In this document: positions 12,996 through 24,489 of the stretch, in pieces
How positions within the stretch are numbered: the first letter of the stretch is position 1
How the letters are laid out: every line of letters begins with the position of its first letter
Assembly (NCBI GenBank): GCA_963576475.1
Contig: OY754981.1
Location: 16,075,716 to 16,139,715 of the forward strand
DNA length: 64,000 bases
Origin: Molanna angustata
Lineage: Eukaryota > Arthropoda > Insecta > Trichoptera > Molannidae
Direction of reading: 5' to 3'
Translations under genes and position numbers: made by a program
Notes under the pieces: generated by a model
What the model saw: the letters and a program-made list of their open reading frames with translations, nothing else
Databases searched by the model: none
Told to the model about the DNA's origin: nothing

Positions 12996-13039
12996 GATTC
13001 AAATATGGTTAATATTAACTACCACAAAATATTCGCCAA

Positions 13040-13226
13040 ATAATTTTTTTTAAATAAAAATGAATATGTCCTTGTTAAACACGTACATATACATCTTCCT
13101 ACGTTCCCTAAAATAATCAAATAAATGCTTGTGTTATAGGTGAACGAAATCGGTCGAGGCAGGATTCGAACTCGCGACCACTGGATTACTAGCCCAGCGC
13201 GCTGACCGCCCTGCCATCGACCCATC
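13040..13226 (-). repeat. tRNA-derived SINE, family B, best copy
   Basis: Read on the minus strand, the head holds GGTCAGCGCGCTGGGCTAG (A-box region) and GAGTTCGAATCC (B box), then CGACCGATTTCGTTCACC. The body ends in AAGGACATATTCATTTTTA. It is the most complete of the four family B copies in the window. Confidence 0.75.
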
Positions 13227-14936
13227 TATTTGATATTTCTTTCATTAAATGATGTTCAAATTGTATTTGTTATATCTACATATACCAACTAATTAAAAAT
13301 AAGAGTCTTAGAACGTTAAGTGAACAGAGAGTAAAATTCAGCTTACACGTGTTATACTTTTATCAGTATTATTAGTATAGACATACAATAATAAGACTGT
13401 CTCACCCAAGACAATATAAAACAATTCTGAAGGACAAGTCTGGTCAGTGAAATCATTGAAATTTGTTTATTCAATATGCTTAATTTTGATATCGACGTGC
13501 CCTGTCGGGACACTGTTACAGTCCTGGGGGGGCAAGTCCGATCAAATGGCTCCATATGATTATTATATCATACCATGGATATAATAATTATATGGAGTTC
13601 TATTATACCTTAAGATATTTTAGGACGCCATACGAAAATTATATCTATGATATAGGTAATCGAGAAAGTTTTGATTTCAATGTTTGACGGGAGATGCCCC
13701 CCTGAAGGCAAGATTTTTTTTAAATCAAAACCATTGGTAAAGCGAAATGTCAAATTCCATCCATGCTAGCGAAAACTTTAACTGTTATATTAGGTAAAAC
13801 TTCATTTGTAAAGAAAATTATGTGTTAATTTTTTTTTGTCCAACTTGTGTAGAAAGTAGTGTTATGTAGAACCTGAATATATTATGAAAAATAAGGACGA
13901 ACGAACTACATACATACATAGATGTTAAATGAGGGCAAAAACTCACAAAAACTTTTATTGACTTTTCTTTTTGGAATGGATAAAATAAGGACACAAGAAA
14001 GTTTTAACCAACTATAACAATTCGTTCACTATCTGTGTCGATGGACAATATTTTATTTCCATGCAATAAACATTTTGATAGAGAATATTTTTTTCTCTCA
14101 AATTTATTATCAAATAATACAACTTGCTCAAGCAGGTCACTAGGTTAAGAAAACTACAATTCATTGTAGAAATGTTTACGAATTGAATTATCGAGTTTTT
14201 TTAGTTTGGTTCCCGACTGCGGCTAAACTTCTCTGCTATTAAATAATGATGGCTGCTGTCCCAGTTCAAAAGTTAAAGTCAAAGTTATGTGAACAATATC
14301 TTGTCATGTTCAAACATCATTAAGACATGTTCAAACCAGACAACGCTAAACGAAAGTAAAGGATTCCACCTATATGATACTGATAAAATTATCATTCCTA
14401 ACATAAGGCATCGAAATTTTGAGCTATGTTTGACATTTTTATACAACATAATAGGGTCGTATTACGAGAGTTATTTAAGAATAATCTAAGAAAAAATTGA
14501 GGTCCCGTAAACAGTAATCTCGCAGTGCGGGACCTTAACTTTCTCTTACTTTTTTTATCAAATAACTTTTGTTATAATTTAGAACCATAATTATAACCCA
14601 TAATTTAGAAGATAATCCGATTTCAATGGGATAAATTATGTAAATACTACTAGAAATTATCTGTTGCAAAACGTCACTTTAATATTCTAATATTCTTAAT
14701 CGTATGTCTACATAAGTCAAATCAAGTATTCTTTATTGAGGTGATAAAATATTGTCAAAATTCATGTCTTAATTTCATGTTTATTGAAAAATGTAGATGA
14801 AAATTATGATAATTTTGTATTATTACTCGATAAAAACAATTTTAATCACTTTGTCGCTTTTTAGTTCCGTGTCAGAAATCCTAAAAATATATAAGCATAT
14901 AAGCAAATGATATTGCCTTATGATATGGATACAGTC
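13227..14936. other. Non-coding, unrecognised
   Basis: No gene was found. A short hairpin AGGTCCCG/CGGGACCT lies at about 14,499-14,536. Short ORFs of 60-70 codons show no recognisable motif. Confidence 0.4.
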
Positions 14937-15177
14937 GGCCTTCGTGGCTCAGTTGTTAAGGTATCTGACAGCTGATCCAAAGGTTCCGGGCTCGATTCCC
15001 GGTGGGGACACAGTTTTAAATTGAGTTTCCAGTCTGGATCTGTGAGACGATTAATGTCGTAATGATTAATGTTAGTATCCAGAAAGTAGTAACTTGTTAT
15101 TGGGCGCGTGTGAAATTAATGTATGAAATAATTTCTGTTAGTTGCCCGAGAAGCAATATTATATAAATAAATAAATG
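14937..15177 (+). repeat. tRNA-derived SINE, family C, near full length
   Basis: Head GGCCTTCGTGGCTCAGTTG and B box GGGCTCGATTCCCGGTGG. The body contains AGTCTGGATCTGTGAGACG, CTTGTTATTGGGCGCGTG and GTTGCCCGAGAAGCAATA. It ends in an (AAAT)n tail. It is the plus-strand reference copy for this family. Confidence 0.85.
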
Positions 15178-16494
15178 ATCAAAGTACCTACCTACTTTCT
15201 CGATACACAATAATTAACATAATTTGATGTGATAGGCAGAGTCAAAATAATTGAGAATGTTTTTCAGCATAATCGAGAGAAATGAATGGTTTATTCATTT
15301 CCCTAGATACGAAATTAAAATAATTAATGTATTCAATGGGTTGGCTTATATATAAATTAGTATTCAAATCATTTAAATTTTATTTTTGATCTTTACTTCG
15401 TAGTTTCGGAAGCCATCTGCAATATTTTATCAATCAATTATAATTAATGTGCAGTTGTACATACAAATGAATGGATTTATTCATGAAATCTTTGAATTGC
15501 AGATGACTTTGTCTTACATAATATATTAGGTACAGGTCATAAAACAAAAATAAAAACTTGTGATGTGGAATTTTTTTAAACAGAAAAATATTATTATATT
15601 TTCTTGTTCTTTTCTTAATCACATTTCGCTTAATCTTTTACATGATTATAGCGTAAATTACATCTCCGAGGAAAACAAAAATGATTATTCGCGTGAAAAT
15701 ATGATGAAATGTTTAAGATAATCTACTTATCAGATTGTGAAAGTAGAACAAATATTGCTTCAAGTTTGTCAGAGGAAACGGATGATTGAGTAATGAAGTG
15801 AATTCTCGTAAAGGCACTATGATTCAAAGGAAGGGGAAAAATATTCATCGATAAATAAGGAAGTAAAAATATTTCGAAAAACTATTCCTTATGACGATAG
15901 TCCGGCATAAAACATTGATAACACGAAGACATAGGTAGCCGCAGTAAATATTCGAATCACTTTTTGGAGAGCGTCCAAAAAAGCTATATTTGGTAACAAG
16001 CTTCATAGTTCAACGATCTCTGAACCGGAGTTTGTTCAATTAAGAGGCTTTATTTTAACTAATTGTTAAATTATGTCTATTGTGGACACATCGTTGATAG
16101 CAAATCTGGTTTTAATTCAAATAAAATGATTGGTGTTTCGGATTTATAATATTGTTTTTCAAGTACTTATTTACCCACTCCTAATTTCTTGTTTTTGAGA
16201 ACCAACACAGCAATGTGATCCGTTTTTTAATCTAACTTATCCTCAGAATTATTCGTCAAGTTGCAAGAGTGTCGCGATTCACTTTAAATCAAGCATTGCT
16301 ACCGTAGAACAATACTGAAAACTGATTGAATCAATCTCCTAAAGAATTTCTTCATTTGAACAAAGTTCAGACTGGCTCGTTCAGCTCGATCTTTGACTTA
16401 GTCTTATACACAGATGAATCGCATGGGTTTTAAAGATTACACCCTCAATAGACAAGGCTACGAATAATTTCAAAAAGAATAAGCATTTTTTGTG
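15178..16494. other. AT-rich non-coding, no feature seen
   Basis: No coding frame with recognisable motifs and no repeat boundary was identified. Confidence 0.45.
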
Positions 16495-16499
16495 TATCT

Positions 16500-16805
16500 A
16501 CATATATTATACAGAATGATCAAATTTCTGCTATAATCGCTGAGACATTTTTGATGACAATGCAATTACTTTGATTCTACATATACCTACAGAATGATCA
16601 AATTTCTGCTATAACCGCTGCGACATTTTTGATGACAATGCAATTACTTTGATTATACATATACAAAATGATTAAATTTCTACTATAATCGCTGAGAAAT
16701 TTTTGATGACAATGCAATTATGTACTTTGATTCTACGTATACAGAATGATCAAATTTCTGCTATAACCGCTGCGACATTTTTGATGACAGTGCAATTACT
16801 TTAAT
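16500..16805 (+). repeat. Four tandem units of about 76 bp, alternating types
   Basis: Units begin ACAGAATGATCAAATTTC at 16,511, 16,589, 16,662 (ACAAAATGATTAAATT) and 16,741. Units 1 and 3 read ATAATCGCTGAGA; units 2 and 4 read ATAACCGCTGCGA. The array is therefore a duplicated dimer of about 152 bp. Confidence 0.85.
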
Positions 16806-16949
16806 TAAAAAGAATTCCGTTAATAGTCAAATATAGAAGAAAATAACTTCGTGCCTAAAATAAATCTACCAACCAAATGTGGATTGTTTTCAATATACCA
16901 ACGTATAGCATGCACATAAAAAAAGTAGGTAAACAAGCCGAAAATGAAA

Positions 16950-17346
16950 CAATATATATCAGGCGCAATTCAGGGGTGACATTCATCTCTGCGAATTCAT
17001 CTCTGTTTACTTGTGCGAAGAAACACTGTCACCTCATTTATAAGGACTGATGCTTTCATTGTTTACAAAAAAAAACAACTTCTCAATAGATGGCGTTACA
17101 AAAAAGGTTTCTTCATTATTTCATAGATGGCGATAGTAAAAATGTGTTATTAACAAATGAAATTTAGGTAGGTATCCGATTATTGAAATAAACAGAACAT
17201 TAAAAAATGCATTTTTAAGGGAAATCAATAAAAAGGCATAATTGGTGAATGTTACGCAAGCGAATAAAGTGATCACTAAAACCAGCCGACGACAGGTTGA
17301 AAGTCCTGTAGGTGCCTTGAGTTCCTGGCCCGTGTATAATATTCCA
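16950..17346 (-). mobile_element. Foldback DNA element, family D (fragment)
   Basis: It matches 36,008-36,450 in reverse, through TAGATGGCG, GGCATAATTGGTGAATG, ACGCAAGCGAATAAAG, AACCAGCCGACGACAGG and GGTGCCTTGAGTTCCTGG. It has no coding frame. The outer terminal repeats are not intact in this copy. Confidence 0.6.
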
Positions 17347-17599
17347 ACTTCGTCTCTTTTGAAATGTAGAAAAATTGTCAAAAAAAAGATAAGGTATATA
17401 TATATTTAAATCTATTTTGATTATGTTTCCCATACACAGGCTTTCGCCTTAGTGGGATATTTAGTATTTTAATTTTATCACATTAATATATTGTCATATA
17501 ACGATTTTTGTAAAGATTTAAAAAATATATAAATAATTTAATATTTTCACAAATTGAAATTTGGTACAAATTTATTTTGTTTAAACCACTATGAATACT

Positions 17600-17905
17600 T
17601 AGTGTCTAACCGGTTTTCGAAGGTGACCGCTCCCTCCTCAAGACAGACTTGTACTAAATTATTATTAAAAAAATGAACGAACGTGTGCGATATTATGGTG
17701 TGGGTGGTAACGCGGAAAACGAAGGGGAAAAGGAGGAGTAAAAATTACCGTTATGGCGAACTAGTGGAAACATAATTGAGTAGCGGTGAATTATTCAAAA
17801 TTGTTTGATTATTTTTAATGTTATCGTTAATCGTTTCTGTTCAGAGCCTTCCTAATTTCTAGGGCTTTCAAACTATCTAATTTAAATCCCTCTTTATGTA
17901 AACCT
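17600..17905 (-). mobile_element. Penelope-like element 3' remnant
   Basis: Reading the minus strand from about 17,905, one frame gives GLHKEGFKLDSLKALEIRKA, and another a little further on gives ILNNSPLLNYVSTS. Both resemble the C-terminus of the element at 12,498-12,908 (LDSLKALEIRK beside NNNETLEIHK; SPLLN beside SPILN). Frameshifts separate the pieces. Downstream come CTTGAGGAGG...CCTTCGAAAACC, a degenerate hairpin-plus-GAAAA motif, and CATAGTGGTTTA. The GIY-YIG core itself is missing. Confidence 0.6.
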
Positions 17906-18497
17906 ATGCAGAATGTTTATATTTGTATCTTTGTTAAATGTGTGGTTTGTACTTATAAGGTGGTTGGCGAATTCGGAAAAAATATATTATTTAATTGAGT
18001 TTGATCATTTCCTGGAAATTGTATTTTCTTTAGTTGTTTTACTAAAGAAAAACGTATCCGTGAATGAATTTCTGGTACAGGGCAAATCATAAAGAAGAAG
18101 ACCAGATAATTGAATACCCCAGAACTAATCTGATTTATCGACTTCAAGACGAAGCCGTTTGACTGTGTCAACTAGAATAAGCTGTGGACTTTACTCCTTG
18201 AAACTGAGTATCATTGGCATACTTAACGGAGCTGATAAAATCGCCTTTCCAACGCTACTCAAAGAGGGTTATTAGACACGAGGAAATTAAAACTCAGAAA
18301 GGATATTTGATTTCATAATAACTATTCAATATAAATAGATATTTGATTACAGCTATGGAAGCTTCTTCGTTTTTATTAACTAAATCTTCTTGTGTACATA
18401 ATTGGTTTATTTTCAATATTAGTTCCACAAAAACTGTTTAGCAGAATTATAGGTACATAAAATAAAAAATAATAACAATTTTTCGTGGTACAATTAG

Positions 18498-19092
18498 TTT
18501 TTACTCCTCACTAACCCAAGGAGATAAGGAGATATAGTGGGAAGTTATGATATCGCAATTTTAAAGCTATTTTTTATTGCATATTATCAACTAGTAAGTA
18601 TCATACTGTGACTATATTCTGAAAGTTTCATCTCAATGTATCTGTGTGTGTGTGTGTGCTGTGTAATATGTGCTCTTTGCTATGTACGGCGTGTTTATTT
18701 TACTTTATCGATTATAGACTATAGTACTCATTCGATTCCTTTAAAATTTTGCAAATTGTATATCTGATACTCGCTTAGACCCCATTACATTCTGAAGGAT
18801 ATCTGAATAGTTCTTCTCAATTGTTTTAACTATCAAATATTTCATAGTGATCCCAAGCTCAGGAAACTTAAAATTTGAAATTTTTATTTTCAAATTCGTT
18901 AAAAGGCACAACACTTTTCTAAAATGGTATCGAAGAATCATCAAGTTTTCATAATGATATAATTAAATAAAAAAATAATTTAATAAACTCATTTCATGAA
19001 AATAATGAATATTTTCCATACAAAATTTGTATACATACTTTATAGAATGACTTGTCAGTGAGAAGTTTAGCGTTGGGCACAACCCACTTTTT
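18498..19092 (+). mobile_element. Helentron-like non-autonomous element
   Basis: The 5' part TTTTTACTCCTCACTAACCC has a subterminal block whose complement recurs near the 3' end (CAGTGAGAAGT at about 19,056). The 3' part ends GCGTTGGGCACAACCCACT, similar to the 3' ends at 2515 and 32,005. A (GT)n run lies inside at about 18,641. There is no Rep/helicase frame. Subterminal inverted repeats, a 3' hairpin and a T-rich flank fit the Helentron-associated group; this is inferred from structure alone. Confidence 0.5.
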
Positions 19093-19640
19093 TATGTATT
19101 TGATTTGTTTTTTTTCTGATTAACAATTTTATAACATAAATGTATATATTCTATGATAGCAAAATTTATGAAATACATATTATCTCATAAAAAAGATTAA
19201 AATATTGTGCTTGATGAGGGAATCATTTGATATTAAAATAAAATCTCAAATATAAAGAAAAAGTAAAAAACACAAACTCTACATAAAGAAAAATCAAACA
19301 AACATTCAAATACAAAATAAAACAGGTACCTAATTGGAACAGTTTCGGTTATTATAAATCATTATTAAACGCATTTTCAGTTTTAGTTCTGATTTTTAAA
19401 AATATTTGATCTGTTTCTATTACATAATTTGGGAGGCGCATGTAATTTTTTATTCTGAAATGAATGTAACTGTATTGTATTTTACTTGTATTACAATTGC
19501 AGATTTCTGAATCGTTTTGGAATCGTAGCGATATATTTTTTTCAACTTATTTATTTTCTTCACTAAACCGCTAGACACCTTTTACAATTAACAGTATTAT
19601 ACAGTAATTACAAAAGTCTTCTCTTCTTTTTCTTAGCCTT
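19093..19640. other. AT-rich non-coding, no feature seen
   Basis: No recognisable gene or repeat. Confidence 0.4.
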
Positions 19641-19649
19641 ATCCTACTT

Positions 19650-20195
19650 TAGGTAAGGTCGGACCTCCTAATCCTTCAGCGCCAGGATGATCTGTCTTTA
19701 TTATAGGGCTGGCATTTGGGCTTTATCCATGAGCTTACTCATACTACCCCACCACGTGGATAGTGGACGTCCTTTTCCCTTCCTGTTGCACCACAACCAT
19801 TTTGCACCACATGATTATTAATTTATCCTTCTCATAACATATCCATATCATCTGATTCGGTTCTCTGTGAGTTTTTCTTGTATGTGAGCTACTCCAAAGC
19901 TTCGTCTTTTAAGCCAATTTCAAATTTTATCACGCTTTGCCCATCTCAACATTATCTTTTCATTAACATGTAGTTTTTGTTCATGTGTGCCTTTTACTAT
20001 CCAGCACTACGCACCGTATGTCATGACAGGTCTTACAGCTGTTCTATAAACCTTGCTCTTAGTTATAATAAACATACATGGATTGTACAGTGTTCTCCAT
20101 TTATTCCAAGCCACGTTCATCCTGTGAAAGACGTCAGCATCCACACAGGCATCCACTGAGAGAACCGGCCCTAAGTACCTGAAGTTTGTCACCAT
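19650..20195 (-). pseudogene. RTE-like LINE reverse transcriptase, C-terminal relic
   Basis: The minus strand from 20,195 encodes TNFRYLGPVLSVDACVDADV, then RMNVAWNKWR, VYRTAVRPVMTYGA. This matches the region after the catalytic core in RTE-like and related endonuclease/RT proteins, which usually read FKYLGS...D.D...RI..AW.KWR...VYRT..RP...YG. Further down, out-of-frame pieces of the same protein continue to about 19,650 with several stops. The catalytic YADD and endonuclease are absent. Confidence 0.7.
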
Positions 20196-21564
20196 GTATA
20201 CAATAGTTTTAAAAGTATTTAAAAAAAATCAAAAATCAATGCTCTACAAAACGAAAAAGGAGGAAAAATAATAATTCACAAAACAAATTCAATGAAATCA
20301 CTAGTTACTATATAAAAAGCTGAAAATAGGAAAGCAATTAAAAAAAAATACGAAAGAAATAGAAAAACACCTTGAATAAATTATTAACGAGAAAGAATAA
20401 AATAATTCAATAATAGTGAACGAAATATTATGTATGATGTAAATTTATGAAAATATTTTGCAAAACACTATCTTTTGAAATTTGTATTTCTTTTTTAAAT
20501 TTGATTTATCTTTTATAAATATTCTCAACATAAAGAACTTTATATGCATCGAAAAGTGTATTTTTTTAGTATAACTTTTATTTGGTATAAGGTTTTTGTT
20601 TTGTTGGATATTATTTAACTGTCTTGTCGAACGACTCGGGTTGGTTTGTAAAAATATAACATTTGTTTTCGTGTGTTTTGAAAAAATATATAATATAGTA
20701 ATTATAAAATATCCTTTCGTGTGTTCATCACTGACTCCTTTTTCGATGCGACTGAAATACCAAATTCATTTTATAGCGAATAATACGCGTAAGCATTTTT
20801 TTGTATCCCGCAAATCCGGTTCCGAGGTTTTCCCACGGGGTAACCGCGACTTCCCTGCTAATTTTCCTCTCCATTCACCCCTAGCTTTCGAGATAGGAAT
20901 ATTTTCTGAATCTCTCGTACCATTTTCCATTACCGTCGGATAATTATTTTATGAAAAGTAAGCCTTAAGACAAAGCATACTTAATTAATAGTTCTTTGGC
21001 AAAGTGATATGATTATCTATTCTTGGTGTATCTTTATGAAACGTCGTTATAGAAACCACTAACTTCTCATTTGTCTCATTAGTAATTTATTAGAAACACT
21101 TCGTTAATTTAAATGTATTTTCGTTAAAACAGAGGAAGTTAATTATAATGAAATTCAAATATTTTCTAAACATATTATTTTTTTTTATTGAATTATTGTG
21201 TGAACTGCGTTAGTGAGTCCATCTACTGTCAATGAGTCTAAATCAATTAAATTTTATTGGTGATTTTAAGTGATTATCTCGAAAGTATCTGTCAATAGTT
21301 CTTAAGAAAATAGTGCGAGTTTTTTTGTATAGGTATGTGGACATCGTCTATATTCTTCAGAAGTTTCAATATATTGGAATCTTGCAATCTGTCACATAGT
21401 AGTATACCTACCTAATTGGTATTATTGTCACCTGTTTTCCTGGTCATCAAATACTTCTCCCAACGCCCGCATATATACTTTGCAGTTTAATTTAAAGTCT
21501 GTAGCATCAACCAACATATTTTATATAAAAAGTATTTATATATTTTCCTTTTCTTACTTTTGAA
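20196..21564. other. Non-coding, unrecognised
   Basis: A 115-codon open frame at 20,596-20,943 has no recognisable motif. The block 20,800-20,900 is less AT-rich than its neighbours. No feature can be supported. Confidence 0.35.
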
Positions 21565-21566
21565 AC

Positions 21567-22523
21567 ATGGATGCTCAATGCTATATTCAATTGGCTAAGG
21601 ACACTGTAAATTACCAATCTAATCATGGAACCGACAAATAAATTTGATAAAGAACAAATATCGAAGATTGTTCCTGAGACTAATGAAATTCTTGTTACTA
21701 TAAATCAAATAGGAGCCAGGATAGCATCATTGGAGGGCGACCTATCTGCCCATAAAAGAGTTTCGGCCAACTCTACAACTATTCCATCGAATAATAATTA
21801 TGGCATCCATAATATCAGAATTCAGAATGTCATGAAAAGACAAAGAACCAAAGTAGCCGATGTAGCGGAAAGGGTCGCTGGCCTTAAGTGGAGCTGGGCT
21901 TGGCATATTGCCAGATGCCAGGATTCACGATGGACCAAAAAGATCTTAGAATGGCGACCGAGAACAAGCCGAAGAGGTGTTGGCAGACCCCAGGCAAGGT
22001 GGTCTGATGACATCAAGAAATGTGCCGGAGGGAGATGGATGCAGTGTGCCCAAGACAGGGAGTTGTGGAGGATCAAAGGGGAGGCCTATGTCCAAGAATA
22101 GATGAAAACTGGCTGAAGAAGAAGAAGAAGAATATCTATCAAACCGTTACGGAGATAAGCGAACGACGTTACAGGGAAAATAATATTATTCTACTGAATG
22201 TTCCAGAAAGCAAATTTTTAACACAACCCGAAGTCATTCAAGATGATTTCAAAGTTGTTAACGAAATCCTTATTAGTCTTGAAGGTGAAATTGAAAAAGA
22301 GGACATAAAAGTCAATCGTATCAGAAAAAGAAATATTAATAAACCTAGGGCCATTAAGGTGGAGTTTATGGATTCCAAGTGGGCTAAGATATTGTTGAAT
22401 AGAAAATACTTGTTGAAAAATAATATAAGAATATACCAAGACCTTACAATTATGCAACGCAAACAACTCATTGATCTACGTAATGAACTTGAAACAAGAA
22501 AGAATAAGGTGAATCAGATATGA
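21567..22523 (+). pseudogene. LINE ORF1 (Jockey-like), interrupted
   Basis: The frame opens at 21,625 (METNKFD-like start), with a helical stretch (NEILVTINQIGARIASLEGDL) typical of a coiled coil. It resumes after an insertion as YQTVTEISERRYRENNIILL and VNRIRKRNINKPRAIKVEF, an RRM-like RNA-binding segment, ending at 22,523. An RTE tail at 21,817-22,130 splits it. Removing that insert with one copy of AATATC gives an uninterrupted frame. ORF2 follows at about 22,540. Family knowledge: ORF1 proteins bind the LINE RNA. Confidence 0.7.
21817..22130 (+). mobile_element. RTE-like LINE 3' end inserted in LINE ORF1
   Basis: It encodes VMKRQRTKVADVAERVAGL, WAWHIARCQDSRWTKKILEW, GRPQARWSDDIKK and AQDRELWRIKGEAYVQE, then a stop. 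This is the C-terminus of an RTE/BovB-type RT protein. It ends in a (GAA)n tail. A 6-bp duplication AATATC flanks it at 21,811-21,816 and 22,131-22,136. The piece is 5'-truncated to about 314 bp. Confidence 0.85.
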
Positions 22524-22935
22524 CTATCAAATACATAAATAACATTCCCAGGATAGTCAAACTTAATTCAAAAAACCCAATGAAATAGTAACATTATATT
22601 ATCAAAACGTTAGAGGTGTTAAAACTAAACCAAAGGACTTAAAAATGACTATACCTACTTTAGAATATAATATAAAGTATTTAACTGAAACGTGGCTTGA
22701 CGTGGGATTCAATAATTATCAAATTAACAGAACTGATCGTAATGTAAAAAGTAGTAATAAATTAAGAGGTGGAGGTGTTCTCATAGCTGTGAATTCAAAG
22801 TTTGCATCTAAAAATATTAATTTTATGAACTCGAATCTTGAACAAATTTTTGTCATGGTTTCACCAAAACAACAAAAAACTATTATTGGCTGTATTCCTC
22901 CAGCTTCTGATGTTAATAATAATTATAATAATGAA

Positions 22936-23140
22936 CACTTCCTTGCACCATGCGCAAGTGGCGAGTTTATTGCCGTATGGCAATTTCTTACAACTAACCA
23001 GTGTTTCCAGGCCAGAGAAGCAATATTTGCGTGAGAAATGAATTTAAATAAATTTCTCCTCTGCTGGGAATCGAACCCAGCACGCCCGCACAGAAACCAA
23101 ACGGCTGACCAACTGTGCCACGGCGGTCGGCATTCAGGTA
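22936..23140 (-). repeat. tRNA-derived SINE, family A, in LINE ORF2
   Basis: On the minus strand the head reads CCGACCGCCGTGGCACAGTT with B box GGGTTCGATTCCCAGC. The body runs to TTGCCATACGGCAATAAAC and CGCCACTTGCGCATGG. It is the more complete of the two family A copies. It splits the endonuclease frame. The target duplication could not be defined. Confidence 0.8.
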
Positions 23141-23273
23141 TACAAGGTAGGTCGATGGACAGGTATACAAGGACCATTGTCAACAAATAGAAACGTAATA
23201 AATACCCTGATGCAAGAATAATTTTGACCGGTGATTATAATTTACTAAATATTCAGTGGGATATTGACTTTAA

Positions 23274-23955
23274 GAGGGGGACTGCTGCAAACATACCTAT
23301 TTTTCAATTTGATATACCATCGTTATTTCTTGTCAAATCGTTTTGAAAAAAATAATTTAGATAGTTTGGATATTAATAAACAAAAATATTCCTTAACTTT
23401 TTGATAATGTTCTGTATAAATTATTGTAGAAAAATAATGGCATACCCCGATTTTCAACGTTTATCATATATTTTTAATAAACTATAAGGCGTAGAGTAAT
23501 ATATATTTTTTTAAATTAAAGAAGACAAAAATATCTAGAAAAATATGATGTGGCGTTGCATTAATGCTTCAGGTTTAGTAAATAAACCTAAAAAACATTT
23601 ATTTTCCATTCAGCGCCATTGCGTAATAAAAGTTTTTTTGGTTTATTTACTTGACCTGATGCGTGAATGCAACGTCATATCATATTTTTCCATGTATTTT
23701 GTTCTTCTTTAATGTATAAAAAAACATATTGCTCTTTACTTTATATTTTTTTAGAAATTTAAGAAAAATGTCTAAAATCGGGGTATGCTTATTATTTTCC
23801 TACAAGAATATATATAGAACATAATCAAAAAGTTAAGGTATATTTCTCTTTATTAATATCCAAACTAACTAGTTTTTTTTTTCAAAATGATTCTTTAAGT
23901 AATAATGATGGTATATCAAATTGAAAAAATAGATACGTTGGCAGCAGTCACCCTC
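23274..23955. mobile_element. TTAA-flanked foldback DNA element, 682 bp
   Basis: The ends are GAGGGGGACTGCTGC and, reversed, GAGGGTGACTGCTGC, each directly next to TTAA (23,270-23,273 and 23,956-23,959). The two halves are inverted copies of each other over about 330 bp, with scattered differences, around a short centre near 23,615. There is no coding capacity. Removing the element with one TTAA rejoins the host LINE frame without a break. TTAA targets are characteristic of piggyBac transposases, but the terminal bases are not the usual piggyBac CCY, so the superfamily is open. Confidence 0.85.
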
Positions 23956-24489
23956 TTAATAAAACATTTACAAGTGATAATATTCTTCACGGATCTCATG
24001 AAATAATAGAAATGTCTAACTTTCTGAATATGAAACAAATTAACTACATCTATAACTCTAATTCTCGTCTCTTAGATCTTGTATTTTGTAATCCAGATTG
24101 TGCTAATGTAACTCAGGCTGATGATGTATTGCTTCCAATTGATGTTTACCATCCTCCTTTACACGTTATGTATAAAAATATCCATACAAATAATACCTAA
24201 ACCCTTCCTTTTATCGAAGCGTAACTTCTTAGCAAGCAGACAAACTATATGAGAAAATTAACAAGTTTCTATCATCTGTTGACTGGAATTTTTTATATGT
24301 GTGTAATAATATCAATGTGATTGTTTAGCAATTTTATGTCATTTCAAACCAAGCTGTTGATTTATTTGTGCCAATTCATTAATAACTATCCGAAATGGTT
24401 TACAAAATAATTACAAAAGAACTTATCGATACTATTCAACTAAAAAAGGCTGCTCATAAAAAATATAAAATAACTAAATCATATAAGTG

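Larger units (their letters stand above)
22540..24480 (+). pseudogene. LINE ORF2 endonuclease region (Jockey-like), twice interrupted
   Basis: Endonuclease motifs appear in order: VTLYYQNVRGVKTK and LTETWL (22,580-22,700), RGGGVLIAV (about 22,770), YPDARIILTGDYN (about 23,200-23,245), SRLLDLVFCNPD (about 24,065) and DVYHPPLHV (about 24,143). These are the apurinic-type endonuclease signatures (ETW, GDxN, xHxP). The linker to RT is traceable to about 24,480; RT is absent. A minus-strand SINE (about 22,936-23,140) and a TTAA-flanked foldback (23,274-23,955) interrupt it. Extra stops and a frameshift near 23,195 add to its decay. Confidence 0.75.

Noticed and set aside
20596..20943. 115-codon ORF as a host exon
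   Set aside because: No recognisable domain, no supporting splice pattern and an AT-driven N-terminal half.
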